DNA from: Owenia fusiformis
Taxonomy: Eukaryota > Annelida > Polychaeta > Sabellida > Oweniidae
Assembly (NCBI GenBank): GCA_903813345.2
Contig: CAIIXF020000012.1
Coordinates: 26,732,184 to 26,796,183 of the forward strand
Direction of reading: 5' to 3'
Length of the DNA: 64,000 nucleotides
This document shows, one piece after another, positions 26,509-38,731 of this stretch. Under the pieces are notes generated by a model, which did not search any database, had not been told where the DNA came from, and saw only the letters and a program-made list of their open reading frames with translations. Within the stretch, counting starts at the first letter, position 1; the number at the start of each line of letters is the position of its first letter. A program made the position numbers and the translations under genes.

Positions 26509-28873
26509 TCTTTAATTTGGTATATCATAAGTTCTTTATTATAATGTCCGTCAACAAGTCGATAGGGAATCTCCTAAACTTTAATTTGGTATATCATTCA
26601 TAATTAAGTTCATTGATATGCTCTTGAGACAATGAATTCCACTTCTCAACAAGTTCTTAATCCTTTATCCTTAACAAGGGACTGCTTAGATGTAAGGGGT
26701 TCATGGTACACCAATGGCCAAAAATAGAAAAAGTAGTTTTAAAAATGAATGTAGTCCCAACACAATTGTGATCATGACGAGTCAGTAAGCTAGTATGTAG
26801 GTACAGTTGTCATCTTTTTGCAATGACAACATGCCATTAATTCTTCTGAAAATGCGTTTATTTGGGTTATCTGAAGGAAAATTTCGAGTCAAGTGGCGTA
26901 TTAATTTTGCCTTCATTTTTGTGAATTTCAATTTCTGTCGGCAGAGAGAGGGGGTAGTGTCACAATTGACCAATTATTTCAAAAAGTAGATGTTTGATGT
27001 AAGGGGTTCATGGTACACCAATTACACACTATTGAGTTTAGTGTCAAAATGTAGCTTAGACATAGCTTTAGCACCTCAGATAGGCCAGTGAGGGCACATA
27101 AATCCATTACTCGAGATAAAAAGTCAGGTGTTTGCCCTTTTGCCCATTGACTGGTATGGTGACGTGAATTAGGGCTGTTTTGCCTATTAGTCACATGTGA
27201 AAGTGACCCAAAATTTTTAGAACTTCCCAAAATCGCCCAGAATTTAACTTTATCAGTGTGAAACATATTCTAGGCGGAGGCAAAAAGGGAAATTTTTATG
27301 AACAAATTTAATGTTTTTGCTGAATCAGCAGTTTTCGCTTTTTACCCCAAAAAACATTGATTTTGACGATATTTGGCTACAATTTCGTCCTTATTGACCC
27401 AGTTAAGTGTCAATTTTTGATGATATATTTGTCCACTCTGAATGACTAAATTCGAGCTAAAACTATTTCAAGTCCCAAATTCTCTAGGCCAGAGTCAAAA
27501 CTGATATTTGTCATCATTTTTCAAATCAGGAGGTTGTTGAATGGAATAAAATATCAAAAAATTGATAATTTTAGTAAAATTTTGCCTATTAGTAGGCCAA
27601 ATTTGCCCAATTTTCTGGTTCACAGTTCAGTGATTTTGGCTCAAAATCGCAATATGCAATAAAATACTCAATTTCTTGACACGATATTGTAAAATGTCAC
27701 CACCAGGCAGTAGATTGCATGATGTAAATGAAAAACTAGTCAATTTAAAGGAAAAGTATTGGGTTCTTGGGAAAATGACCACAGGGTTAATAAAGTAGCC
27801 ATATTTTTCATGATTGCAGGAGAAAACGATGATTGAAAAGTGAGAAAATATTCCGGAAGAAAAGGTCGCGTGATCAGTTGACTAGTCGCCATATTGGAAA
27901 AAATAATTTCATTGAGTTTCAACGGTTCTTGTGTCATGCTCACCTCCATGAATTCGAAAAATGCAAATACAAGTGTATTATTCGTATCACCCACACGGGA
28001 AATTTGAAATGTAAATACGAGTGAATTATTCATATCACCTACATGCCATTCTCACAAACAGTGACATTTAAATTGAAGGCCTTGATAAATTCTCAGGTGT
28101 AGAAATCCTGATCTTACTCCATCTCAATGCTTGATGTATCCATAAAAGGTGAGCACATGTTGTCATTTCATCAAAATACATATACACACTACCCTATCAC
28201 GTGACCACGTTTAAAAGGGAAACAGGGTACAGTTAAGTTGCAAATGGAGGACGTGGGTTTAATTCCATATTTCTGAACGTAAAATACATTTTACAACTAG
28301 TGTTCTACCAGACATAAAATAGATTCATCAAGCAGTTTGTAGAATATTGTTGGCAAAAAACCATATAGGTAAAGATAGATAATAGTGGGCGCAGTGAAGC
28401 AAAACACGAAAGCAATACAAGATACGTTTCAGTAAATCTATTAACGTACAGGGAGCGTGTAAGTTTCACTTCGAAAATGTTACTTATTTTGACATTGGTA
28501 TGTAACAAAAAACAGTTAACTGTTATTTAAACTGCGTGTCATTGTGTTATATGGAGATATGTTTTCTAGTATGTTATTCACATTCCTTGTACCCTGTATT
28601 GATCAACTTTCACGGGTAGTATCCAAAGCCCCGCTATGATTTAGAAGTCGCGAGCAAGTTCCCGTTGAAATCACGAGCAAAGTCAGTTTTATAGGTTTAA
28701 CAATACCAACATTATTGAAATCAGACAAGTACTGGTAAAAACGTATAAGGAGGGGGTAAAAATGACCTTGCGACCCAAACCCCATCACAGGGCTGTTTAA
28801 TATAGGAACACTCTATGTTTACCATCAAACTAATATCAAACCTTATTAATATATCAGTGGAGTTTATTACATG
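26509..28873. other. Gene-free stretch
   Basis: No gene is supported. The flank of the LINE is itself locally duplicated (26512-26535 and 26578-26600, CTTTAATTTGGTATATCA). GATGTAAGGGGTTCATGGTA occurs at about 26690 and 26998, about 305 bp apart. A block at 28680-28790 recurs at 24075-24165. Confidence 0.5.
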
Positions 28874-29250
28874 CCCGGTGGGGGGGGGGGTACTGGTCAA
28901 AATTTTGTACAGGGGTGCCGCTGAGACTCAAAATATCTACCAACATCTAGATTTTTTCTCTAAAAAATGGACCCACATCTAGGGTTTTTCTTTCAAAAAT
29001 AGACCCACTTCAAGGTTATTCTTAAAAAAAGACCCACTTCCGTTTTTTTTTTCAAAAACAGTACCCAGTTTTAGGATTTTTCAAAAAGTAGACCCAGTTC
29101 TAGGGATTTTTTCATCAAAATATGACCCATATCTAGGTTTTTTTCTTCAAAATCGATCGGACCCACATCTAGGTATTTTTCGGCGAAAAAGTGACCCACT
29201 TTAGCGGCACGTCCCCACTTAGCAAATATATGGGAGTACTCCTCCCCGGG
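28874..29250. mobile_element. GC-tipped TIR element with internal tandem units
   Basis: It begins CCCGGTGGGGGGG...GTACT and ends AGTACTCCTCCCCGGG. The core is a run of about 35-bp units of the form ACCCACATCTAGG plus T-run plus CAAAAA. Non-coding and non-autonomous. Confidence 0.65.
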
Positions 29251-31105
29251 TAGCATTCGGAGCAGGATAAACTGCAGCTAACTATAGGTACATGTAGAAG
29301 TTTTAGTACATGTTATATTTGTACAAGTTATCAGAGCTGTTAAGTGTCCCGCGAATGGCGGGATTATCCCGCAATTTGATCAAAATTAGGCCTTTTGAGG
29401 AGTAAAGTTTATCGCAATGTCCCGCGAAGTCTCGCAAATGTCGGCTTTGACCTCCGCGAATTTCCAAAATTATTGCAATCCCCTATATTGTGATTATCTT
29501 ATCTTATATACAGTAAGTTTTTTTGCACTTTTGAGGAGTAAAGTTTACCTAATAAATTTTAAGTACCTAGCATGCCTTTGTTTGGTATCAAAATAAAGAG
29601 GAAGATTTCAACTTTCATTTTAATTACAAAAATAGGGATGTAGGTCACAAATAGTTCCAACGTTGGCCTTTTTACTACGCGTGTGGCTTTCATCTCAGAA
29701 CTGAGCAATTATAAACGCGAGTTACAATAAACGGACGCTGATATCTTGAAAAGTAACCCGACTCCCTATAATTTGATGTAGATTAATCGAACCCCTATAC
29801 CATGGTCTTTCGATTTCGATTATAAATTTGAATATATAACACTATGGGGGTAAGCGTTTCATAGTTGGTTACGAATGCCATAAGTGCAAAGTATTGTTCA
29901 GAATTTTTGTAATTTCGTGTTAGAATACGGTACTCACACCTGAAGCATGGTTTTTGTTTTTGATAAATTACAATAAAGTTTTATAATATTCCTATGCATA
30001 TTGTTTGAAATTGTGTTGACGTTCATTTAAGTTAAGCTACAATGTAAGTGCATTATATTTGATTAATCAGTTTCTGGAAGTTTGATTTGAGTACTTTTAC
30101 AGTCTCAATCACGAAAATCCCTCTAATGTCCCGGGATATCGCGCAAATTTAGGTGAATCGTCCCGCGAAATTTAGGGCGCTTTGTCTAAAATCTGTCCTT
30201 CTATGAATTCTTTGGTGGTTACCCTGTTAACTCTCCCGCAATTAGGGTGTTTGTTCCTCGAATGGTCCCGCGAAATCCCGCGGTTTTGATAAAAATAAAT
30301 TGGCCTATTAGTACAATCACGCAAATCCCTCAAATGTCCCGCGAAATCCCGCGAATTTAGTGGATGTCCCGCAAAATCTCGCGAATTTTGGGCACTGGGT
30401 CTAAAAAATCTGTCCCACGAGAAAATCTTTGGGGGTTGACAGTACTGAGTTATATTTAAATCTTTCTTAAATCCATTCCAAGATTTGCCTCAATTCTCTT
30501 CAGGTAACGGTATACATGTATTTTCTTAACGTTGTACATGTCTCATGTCGAAATTAACACGATCTCTTACAGTCTTACAATCTCCCAAACTCTGGTGTTC
30601 ATCATTCGTGTATGCAAAGCGCACTTCGTTGCATCATTTGGGAAGGCGTGGCTTACCACCATGGGAGTTATTTTTGTTTTTGAAGACGGAAGAATATAAC
30701 AATATCAATTTACTGCAGTATATTTATTTAATTATTTTTTGTATATTAAAATACATTTTAAAATACATTATTTTGTAAAACAATCTATCACAGCTGCCAA
30801 TAAAGAGTTTTCTATCAATATTTAATGGTCATTTGGGGTCAAGGTCGCATAACTATAATTAGGGGACACAATTGATTACAAAGGATTGGTAACAATATAA
30901 TTATAAATATATAATATATACGATCAATTGATCGATCGTCTATAAAAATTATATTATTATAAGTAAATATATAGACGTTTCTCTTTATTGTTTTAGAAAA
31001 CACATCAAACACTTCTTTTGTTCTTGGTATCATATGTTCGGAATGGAATGGAACATCTATCCGAACCTCATATATTGAAACAAAATGACATAAACACGAC
31101 GTGTT
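29251..31105. repeat. Repeat-rich, gene-free stretch
   Basis: From 29345 to 30420 the motif TCCCGCGAA(T/A) with short spacers recurs many times in scattered clusters, suggesting an old decayed tandem or dispersed repeat. The rest (30420-31105) is AT-rich with TATA-type simple sequence. No gene is supported. Confidence 0.5.
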
Positions 31106-31246
31106 TAGGTCTCAATATTGTAATTATACAAAGGAAAGTTTGGTTGATTGAAAAAAGTATCTTGAAATAAAAGGGATATCTTAATTTTTTTCTATTTTTT
31201 GTTTAAACAGAATTTCCTTTGTATAACTTTAATATTGTGAGGTCTA
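31106..31246. mobile_element. 141-bp inverted-repeat element
   Basis: TAGGTCTCAATATTGTAATT at the left and its near reverse complement at the right enclose a short AT-rich loop. The arms are about 32 bp. A typical MITE, with no ORF. Confidence 0.8.
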
Positions 31247-31905
31247 ATAAAATGTTGTATATGCAATTTTGTTCCAACAAGCTTCGAAAAGATATGTTAT
31301 TTCATTTTCAACAATTGGTAAAAAGGAAAAAAAACAACTGCATTAAAAAAGAAAAAAATGTTACAAAAACAGTTATATAAAATATATATATAAATATTTT
31401 CGCATTGAATTGATGTCGATCAGTCAACATTACATAAAAGATCCTGTTTTTACAGAATATCGATACCAATTCTTTATCAACACGATCGGATAGACCAGCG
31501 GATTTTAATTGTTGAAGGTTTTGCCGAAATCCTTAGTATTTTCATACATTTGAATGAAAGGGGCGGAATCATAAATGGGATAACTCTATTGTGCCTTGTC
31601 TCATTATTTCTTTATTTAATAATACATTTATATGTTCACATAGAGACACCATTCTATAGAATTGCAACTTTATTTGAGATTCAATAATTAGATTAGATTA
31701 CAAAAATATCACACTTTAAAATTGGAATTGAAGTTATAGTAAACCTCATTATTATAGAGGTCACTAGTAGGTAGTACAATTTGTACATTTGATATTTTCT
31801 GAGTTGAGCACAGAGAGTCTTTTTGGCAATTAATTGTACTGTTAAAAACGTTCCTAATGTTGAAGGTTTAATGTCCACACAAATTCACTTTGGAGAATGG
31901 AGTAT
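31247..31905. other. Gene-free AT-rich stretch
   Basis: Nothing recognisable beyond simple A/T-rich sequence. Confidence 0.45.
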
Positions 31906-32157
31906 TTAGTATTCTTCTCCTTCCTCTTCTCATTCTCCATCAACGGAATCAACTCCGACCTCTTCGTAGTCTTTCTCCAGGGCAGCCAGATCCTTACGGG
32001 CCTCGGAGAACTCTCCCTCATCCATACCCTCTCCGGTGTACCAATGGAGGAAAGCACGCTTGGCGTACATGAGATCGAACTTGTGGTCAAGACGAGCCCA
32101 GGCCTCAGCGATGGCGGTGGTGTTGCAAACGGCACGTTGGACCTTGGGGAGATCACC
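31906..32157 (-). pseudogene. Alpha-tubulin 3' fragment
   Basis: The minus strand reads [50 protein letters not shown] and [19 protein letters not shown], the C-terminal 85 or so residues of alpha-tubulin. Three residues usually found between RAVC and NTT are deleted. TGA replaces a glycine codon in the acidic tail. Past it the frame continues EEEGEEY and stops at TAA (31908-31906), so the normal C-terminal tyrosine is still encoded. Homology begins abruptly at GGTGATCTC (32157) with no other tubulin exon nearby. AAAG just upstream could be read as a poor acceptor, so a terminal exon is a minor alternative. Confidence 0.85.
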
Positions 32158-32328
32158 TTTAAGGAATATAACCCAAAAATGACCACTAGTCGAGCTTATT
32201 GTCAAACAGCAATATCTCAATACATAAGTAGTTATGGATGTATTTGAAAAATCAACCCCATACCAATGGAGGTATAGGGAGGTATAGGGATGGAACGGTT
32301 CTTTGGTTTAAATTCCCAGTCCATCATA

Positions 32329-33331
32329 CAGGGTGTTCTTAAAGTAACAGGACTGGTGCTGGCATTTTGTCAACTTTGCACCGAGTGTATTCATATTTTT
32401 ATAAATTGTACTTTGAAGTATTGCCACTAAAATTGTAAAGTTTAAGAAAATATGATGAAATGTGGCTAGAGTTATGGTTACTGTATAGTAACATGACATC
32501 ACTATACCCGGGGCAACTTTTTTCCTGAAAATGTGATATCTAATATTTTTGTATTACTGAAGAAAGTACAGTATCTAATTCACCTATTATAATACAACAT
32601 TTCTTTTTTATTTTATTAGTCATGCTTTGTTGTAAAGGTGTTTCATAATAATAATATTTATTCAATTTCCTGGAATATCACTTCGTATAACAGTCTGAAC
32701 AATTTACGGTTGAGTTTTTGAAGCATTTGAAGCCAGTCTGTCCGCAGGTCACCATTAAAGACCATGCAGCTATAGAGGAGCTAGGTCTTGCGGTCTAAAA
32801 CCATGCACCATACTCTTCTGATCATACAATATCTAACTTTTACTTACACTGAGAACGGAATGCTAATCAGTGCTGTAAGACCTTAAACGATGAGAATGAC
32901 CTTCTCTAAATTGTTCAATCGGATCTGTATGACATGTCCTCAAATGGGTTCACTCATGTGTTTGGGTCATGGATACAGAGTACTACCCTTGTACTGACCA
33001 AGAGGAACCTATTACAGTGGTAGTAGTGGATACATAGGAATATCAAATGATGTAAAACAAATGTAATTCCCACCAGTTGTTGCATTTCAACTTTGATATG
33101 GGATGTACAAAATGCTTAATGTCTCTGTAACTTTCTGCGTGGAACGTTGCCCCGGGTATTGCGATGTCATGTTACTTTAGCCACCATAACTCTACCCGAG
33201 TTTCCTATATTTTGTCGAAACTTTGCAGTTTTAGTAACGATACATGAAAGTACATTATGTAAATTTTGAAGACGATTGGTGCATATTTAACAAAATGCCA
33301 GCACCAGTCCTGTTACTTTTGGAACACCCTG
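32329..33331. mobile_element. 1.0-kb element with long TIRs, TA-flanked
   Basis: It runs from CAGGGTGTTCTTAAAGTAAC to its reverse complement, ending in ACACCCTG, with TA on both sides (32327-32328, 33332-33333). Inverted similarity continues for about 200 bp inward (blocks near CCCGGGGCAAC and GTTGCCCCGGG). The TA duplication suggests the Tc1/mariner superfamily. No transposase is seen. Confidence 0.85.
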
Positions 33332-33779
33332 TATATCCGTAGATCGGCATGAACTTGATGTAAGACCAAACGAAAGTAAAATCTTATAGCATGCGTAATG
33401 CATATGTAGATTAAGGGATGTCAACTTGAGGTGAACTTTCATTCTGGATGCATACATTTGGTAAATTCATGCTGTCATTACTCTTTCGTAAATAAGTTAA
33501 ATATATGTAACTCGTAGTCTAGCTATATTATATTCCCCTGTGACCCCCAAAGCTATGTGTGAGAAGGTGTGTAGTCAAGTAGACGAGGGGATGGGAGGGT
33601 CACAGTGGCGATGTGCTAGACGATGTAATTCGAAACAAAATTCGGAGAATATTCACAGCCTCAGTAGGCCATAAGGATATCGGGCCTCTCTAGGATGTAT
33701 TATGACAAGAGATGTATGACAAGATGATTTCTATACATCTGGTGATCACATGTGGCTGTCAGATATTAAAGGATAAGAG
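33332..33779. other. Gene-free stretch
   Basis: No gene or repeat recognised. Confidence 0.45.
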
Positions 33780-33988
33780 AATGGTGCAGAAATATATATC
33801 CTGTCTTCAAGATATATATCGGATATATATCCCCAATACAGGGTTTGTTGAATCAGTTCTTAAAATTATTCATGACGATATACACGATATATTCGATATA
33901 TATCCTATTTTCAAGATATAGAACGATATACACACGATATATACACTATATTCGATATACATATCCTGTCCTCAAGATATATAGAGAT

Positions 33989-34127
33989 TATCCTATATGA
34001 GGTTCAGGATATTGGGATTATCCCGAGGCTAATATAATATATTTGATCGAGGGCCGCAGGTCCCGAGGGAAAATATATTATATTGGCCAAGGGATAATCC
34101 CAATATCCTGAACCGACTATAGGATAA
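33989..34127. mobile_element. Foldback hairpin element
   Basis: Arms of about 35 bp (left with GGTTCAGGATATTGGGATTA at 34001-34020, right at 34093-34127) flank a loop with CGAGGGCCGCAGGTCCCGAGG. It is inserted within the ATATC repeat. Confidence 0.8.
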
Positions 34128-34418
34128 TATGTTTATCCCATACCAGTCTTGGTCATCTGGGTCTCATTGTTCAATCGTGGAAATATTTTAGAATATTCAT
34201 GTCCAGTTTTGTTTTCTTGGCCATGGGCGGACTTTCCTGTTCTCTTAAATATTCCCACATTTATTTTCTCGAATTTTTTGATTGATTAAGTGGATGCTCC
34301 TTCCCTTTTTTAAACCATCAAACAGATCCCGATAGTCTGTGTTTTCTCCATTGTCGTTTACAGTCATTACGCGAACGTTACAAATTATGAAGAAATATGC
34401 GAGCGGCGATAATGACGT

Positions 34419-34447
34419 AGCGGGCAGATATACTATATCTGCCCGCT
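34419..34447. repeat. 29-nt perfect palindrome
   Basis: AGCGGGCAGATATA, a central C, then the exact reverse complement. A third arm copy (TATATCTGCCCGCT) lies at about 34468-34481, so alternative hairpins could form. Confidence 0.9.
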
Positions 34448-35125
34448 CGGAGCGGGACGTAAAGCTATATCTGCCCGCTGATGAAAATATAAGATTTTAC
34501 AAACCGGCTTTATGTACCTGTAACACGTCCAAGTATGGGATAAATATCGGATATATATCCCCAATACAGGGTTTGTTGAATCAGTTCTTAAAATTATACA
34601 CGACGATATACACGATATACACGATATATTCGATATATATCCTCTTTTTTTCAAGACATAGAGCGATATACACAAGATATATACGCTATATTCGATATAT
34701 ATCTTCTTTTCAAGATATAGAGTGATATACTAACGATACACACGATATATTTGACATATATCCTCTTTTCAAGAGATAGAGCGATATACTAATGATATAT
34801 ATGCTATATTCAATATGTATATCATGTGCTCGAGATACATATCGGTTATACATCCCCAATCCAGAGTTTGTTAAATCAGTTCTGACATTTATCCATGATG
34901 ATATACACAATATACTTGATATATATCCTCTTTCCAATATATAGAGCGATATACACACAATACATACATACGCTATATTCGATATATAGCATGTGCTCAA
35001 GATATATATCGGATATATATCCCCAATATAGAGTTTGTTGAATTAGTTCTGACATTTGATCCATGGCGATATACACAATATACACGATATATTCGATATT
35101 TATTCTCTTTCCAAGATATAAATTA

Positions 35126-35261
35126 GTTATTTACCAGGAGTGATTTGATATGGGAATATCATAATGATGATATCAACATTTCCTGAGGGAACGAAGTGAC
35201 CGAGGGAAATATCGATATCATCCGAGGGATATTACCCATATCATCCCGACAGGTGAATAAC
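35126..35261. mobile_element. Foldback hairpin element
   Basis: GTTATTTACC at the left and GGTGAATAAC at the right begin inverted arms that meet around AACGAAGTGACCGAGGG. Total 136 bp and no ORF. Confidence 0.75.
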
Positions 35262-35355
35262 GACTTTATACCATGGTCAAGAGCAACATCTACCCAAAAT
35301 CTTCTGTTGAATGAGAGAAAAAAGGATTGAATCTTAGAAATATTTACGTTACATA

Positions 35356-36172
35356 CACTCCCCTTCATAAGTTTGGCAACCTTAGCTCCCTCATTGCACT
35401 AAGTGTTTATGTTTGAATTTATATTTCCATTACCTGCGAGGAAAATACTTATAATATTGATGGGAATGTAATTTAATTCATTTCCAATGCCTCCAAATGT
35501 TCCCAATTTTTTTCCTTAATTGCAATAGGTCGAAAATTGATGATAAATCTGATGAATTTCTGAAAATCGACATTCCCATGTAAACTAATGGGAAATGGTA
35601 AGTTTGCCTCAAGTCAAGTTAGGTGGTCAATTGAATTTGCTTACAATGTTTAATAAAAATTTGATACGTTTCTACAGGTTTTAAAAAGTTATAGGTCTTC
35701 AAAGTCAAATCTTTTTTTTAAAAACTCCTCCAATTGAAACAACACAGGGGGCGAAAAATGATTTTCGAAAATGACTTTCAAGCTCTGTTACGTAAGTATT
35801 CATAAAGTAAACTGAACACTTAGTCGTAGACAATTCAATTTTCTATATAAAAATATTTTTAGGTGAATCTTTTACTGGTTAGATATCCTGAAATCAGATT
35901 TGCCCCGAACCCACCATTTCCCATTTGTTTACATGGGAATGACGATTTTCAGAAATTCATAACGTTTATCATCAATTTTCGACCTATTGTCTGATTGTAA
36001 TTGAGGAAAAAATTGGGAAACCTTGGAGGCATTGGAAATGAAGTCAAGTTACATTCCCATCAATACAATAAGTATTTTCCTCACAGGTTATGTAATCAAA
36101 ATTCAAACATAAAGAGGCTTTAACATGTCGTTCAATGAGGGGGTTAGGATTGCAAACCTATGGAGGGGAGTG
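35356..36172. mobile_element. 817-bp long-TIR element, TA-flanked
   Basis: It begins CACTCCCCTTCATAAGTTTG and ends with the inverse, with TA at each side. Inverted similarity covers about 300 bp per arm, including blocks around TAGGTCGAAAATTGATGAT and CATTCCCATGTAAAC. No transposase. Same family as 51244-52677 and the tip at 6127. Confidence 0.88.
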
Positions 36173-37105
36173 TATATCACACTCCAAAGTACATTGTGAA
36201 ATTAAGTATGAAGGCAAGAAAAACACAATACTTAAAGAAATTAAAATATGAAGATTATTTTAATCAAAAAATAACAGTATTTATAAAACTCATTTTTGGA
36301 AAAAAATTAAATTTTGGGAAAAAAATTAAATGAACACAAATAAAGAATTCTTTGAAAAAGTGCCTAGTCCCCTTTCTAACTTTATTTGCATTGCCATGTA
36401 ATCATCAGCAATAGATTCCACTATGTGGATAAGATAAAACAGCAGTTGATTTAATATTAACAAACATACTCTGAATAAGTTTTCTAAAATGTTTTCATGG
36501 TGATTCCTCCCAATTTCATGAAAATAATATGCGTTTTGTCTCATGGGGTGTCTTACATTTTGCCGAAAATGTGTACTTTTTTAACATATGATCTCCGTTT
36601 CCATAGCAACCAGTTGATCGACTTTAATGAAACTTGTCATAATGGTAGGACATGATAAGTACTTAGATGATTACCTGTAAATATCAAGATGATTGGTTAT
36701 ATATTCTAGGAATTATATATGGCTTTCATAGTACCCCCCTTAAAATTACACCAGGGGGTATAAATCTGCATATTTCCAAAACGCTGAAAAACTAGACACC
36801 AGTGGTTTCAGAATCAACGTAGAATAATAAATTACAAATAACCTACATGAAGAGAAATTTGCCATTTTTCAAAACCATTTTTAAATACGCTCATCCAGTA
36901 AAGACTTTACTTCATCATCTAGCTTAGACATATTTTATTTTGCTCGTACAGTACTAGGTTTTTATTTTATTAAGCAAAATGTAACGGTTAAAAATAGTAA
37001 TTGCTTCACAAAAAACGTTGTAGAAACAAACGCTTTGATAAAACAAATACAATATGTTAGGATGTCAAGATCCACCTCATTCTAAGAAATTCCATGATGA
37101 TTACC
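36173..37105. other. Gene-free stretch
   Basis: No gene is supported. Confidence 0.45.
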
Positions 37106-37249
37106 AATACCTGGGTCACATTTGCCCCGATCCATCGGCCGGCGCCCGGCCGATTGAGTGTTTTGCTCAATATTGTATTCAATTTTGAACAAAATACTCA
37201 ATCGGCTGGGCGCCGTAGTGAAAATCGGAGCATATGTGACCAAGGCATT
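37106..37249. mobile_element. 144-bp inverted-repeat element
   Basis: AATACCTGGGTCACATTTGC and its inverse enclose arms with CGCCCGGCCGATTGAGT. A half copy lies in the NDUFS8 intron near 20070-20130. No coding content. Confidence 0.8.
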
Positions 37250-38731
37250 ACAGAATAAAAAAGTTACCAACTTCTTAAAGCTCTCCTTATCAATATTTCC
37301 CTTTCTATTTCTTCGTAGGAGGAGAAGAAGTAAAATTAGGGAGTTTAAGCTTGCATGTAAAATCGAAACGCCAACCTAGGTGTTGTACCTTACCGTAACC
37401 GAGCATTATACCATATACTACATTGATTGTTTGTGAAGTTAGAACTAAAACATTCACGGTCCACTTCACTGTCTAGGATGTTGTTACAGACATTTTACAT
37501 ATGAAAATATCGAGAAACTAGATCAGATCTTTCTGAAACGATGAAAACATCAGTTTGCTCAAATGTCGTCAACCTCGTGTTGTACCTACAGTGTGCGTTC
37601 ACCTGGCACGCTTAATTTGGTACACACCCTGTGATAATAAGACCCGGTCCATTCAATTTAACTATTATAAGTTGATAGACTTAACAAATATAATTAAACA
37701 AGGCGAAAGGAATATATTACATCGAAATACCTTAAAGTATATAAACGAGTGAAAACGAATAAAAATTATGCTTTTCAACATTATTTATAATGTATGATGT
37801 TATAAAGTAGGCCATGTCATAGTAAAAGGGGTACTCTTGGAATGATTAATGGAGTCTAATATAAATGTATCATCCAAAACAGATGTGTATTTGAGGATTC
37901 ATGATTAATATACACCCTTTTCTGGAAAAACCATATTAAATGAAGCCACAAACTTTGTCCTATAGTGAGGGCATCGGAGAAGAACTGTACATGTAAAATT
38001 GTATGAACGTACACATCTTGTACATTTCTTAAGTTATCGCTTTTGACATAGGGGTCGTTCAAAATAATTTGCGGCTAATGATTTCAAACGATAATGTTGA
38101 CTCTAGGAAACATGTTTTGAAAATTCCTCAGGTTACGAAATGTCAATATACATATGATGCCACTTTCGAATTTATGAAACACATTGTGTTTCCTCTACAA
38201 TTTAAGAAAAATCCATCGTCCTATGAATATTTTAATTTTCGAATTTTGTATTTTTTGAAATATCAATTATCGTAAATTGGCCCAGATACAAGGGTTTTCA
38301 TTAAAACAATATGTCACTTTTCTAAAAATGTACCGCTTATTTTCTTGTTTTTCTCAATTTAAATATATCAAAAGTTTCTTCCACACTAAATTGATAGTTT
38401 CTGAAAAGGGGACGGGTATTGAAATGCAATAAAGTTAAAAAACACATATCCCATGTTATTTTCCCATAGGGAAAACTCATGCTTTTTATCGTTTTCAGCA
38501 TAATTTGGGTCATCGTTAATTGATATCTTCAAAACTTCCAATACAATCTACTTTTGAAGAAAATTTAGATCCTGATGTCTACATTTTGTTTATGAGGTAG
38601 GCTACATGTATGTAATGTATTATGTAATATTATATAAGGTTTACAATGTTATATTCTGCTTACAAAATGGTCCATCGAGAAAACATATTTTACATAATTG
38701 CATTTAAACTGGATGCTTACCTCGTTCTTTA
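37250..38731. other. Gene-free stretch
   Basis: No gene is supported. The last 140 bp (38590-38731) belong to the dispersed repeat also found at 1060-1185. Confidence 0.5.

Larger units (their letters stand above)
33780..35125. repeat. ATATC-rich higher-order tandem repeat
   Basis: Units of about 200-300 bp recur near 33800, 34540, 34830 and 35000. Each has TATATCCCCAATACAGGG, then GTTTGTTGAATCAGTTCT, then runs of CGATATA/TATATCG steps. The frames seen here on both strands are products of this repeat. Two hairpin elements interrupt it. Confidence 0.85.

Noticed and set aside
31890-32247. Plus-strand frames of 60 and 116 residues
   Set aside because: They are antisense shadows of the alpha-tubulin fragment.
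33712-35085. Several Tyr/Ile-rich frames on both strands
   Set aside because: They translate the ATATC repeat and show no protein-like composition.
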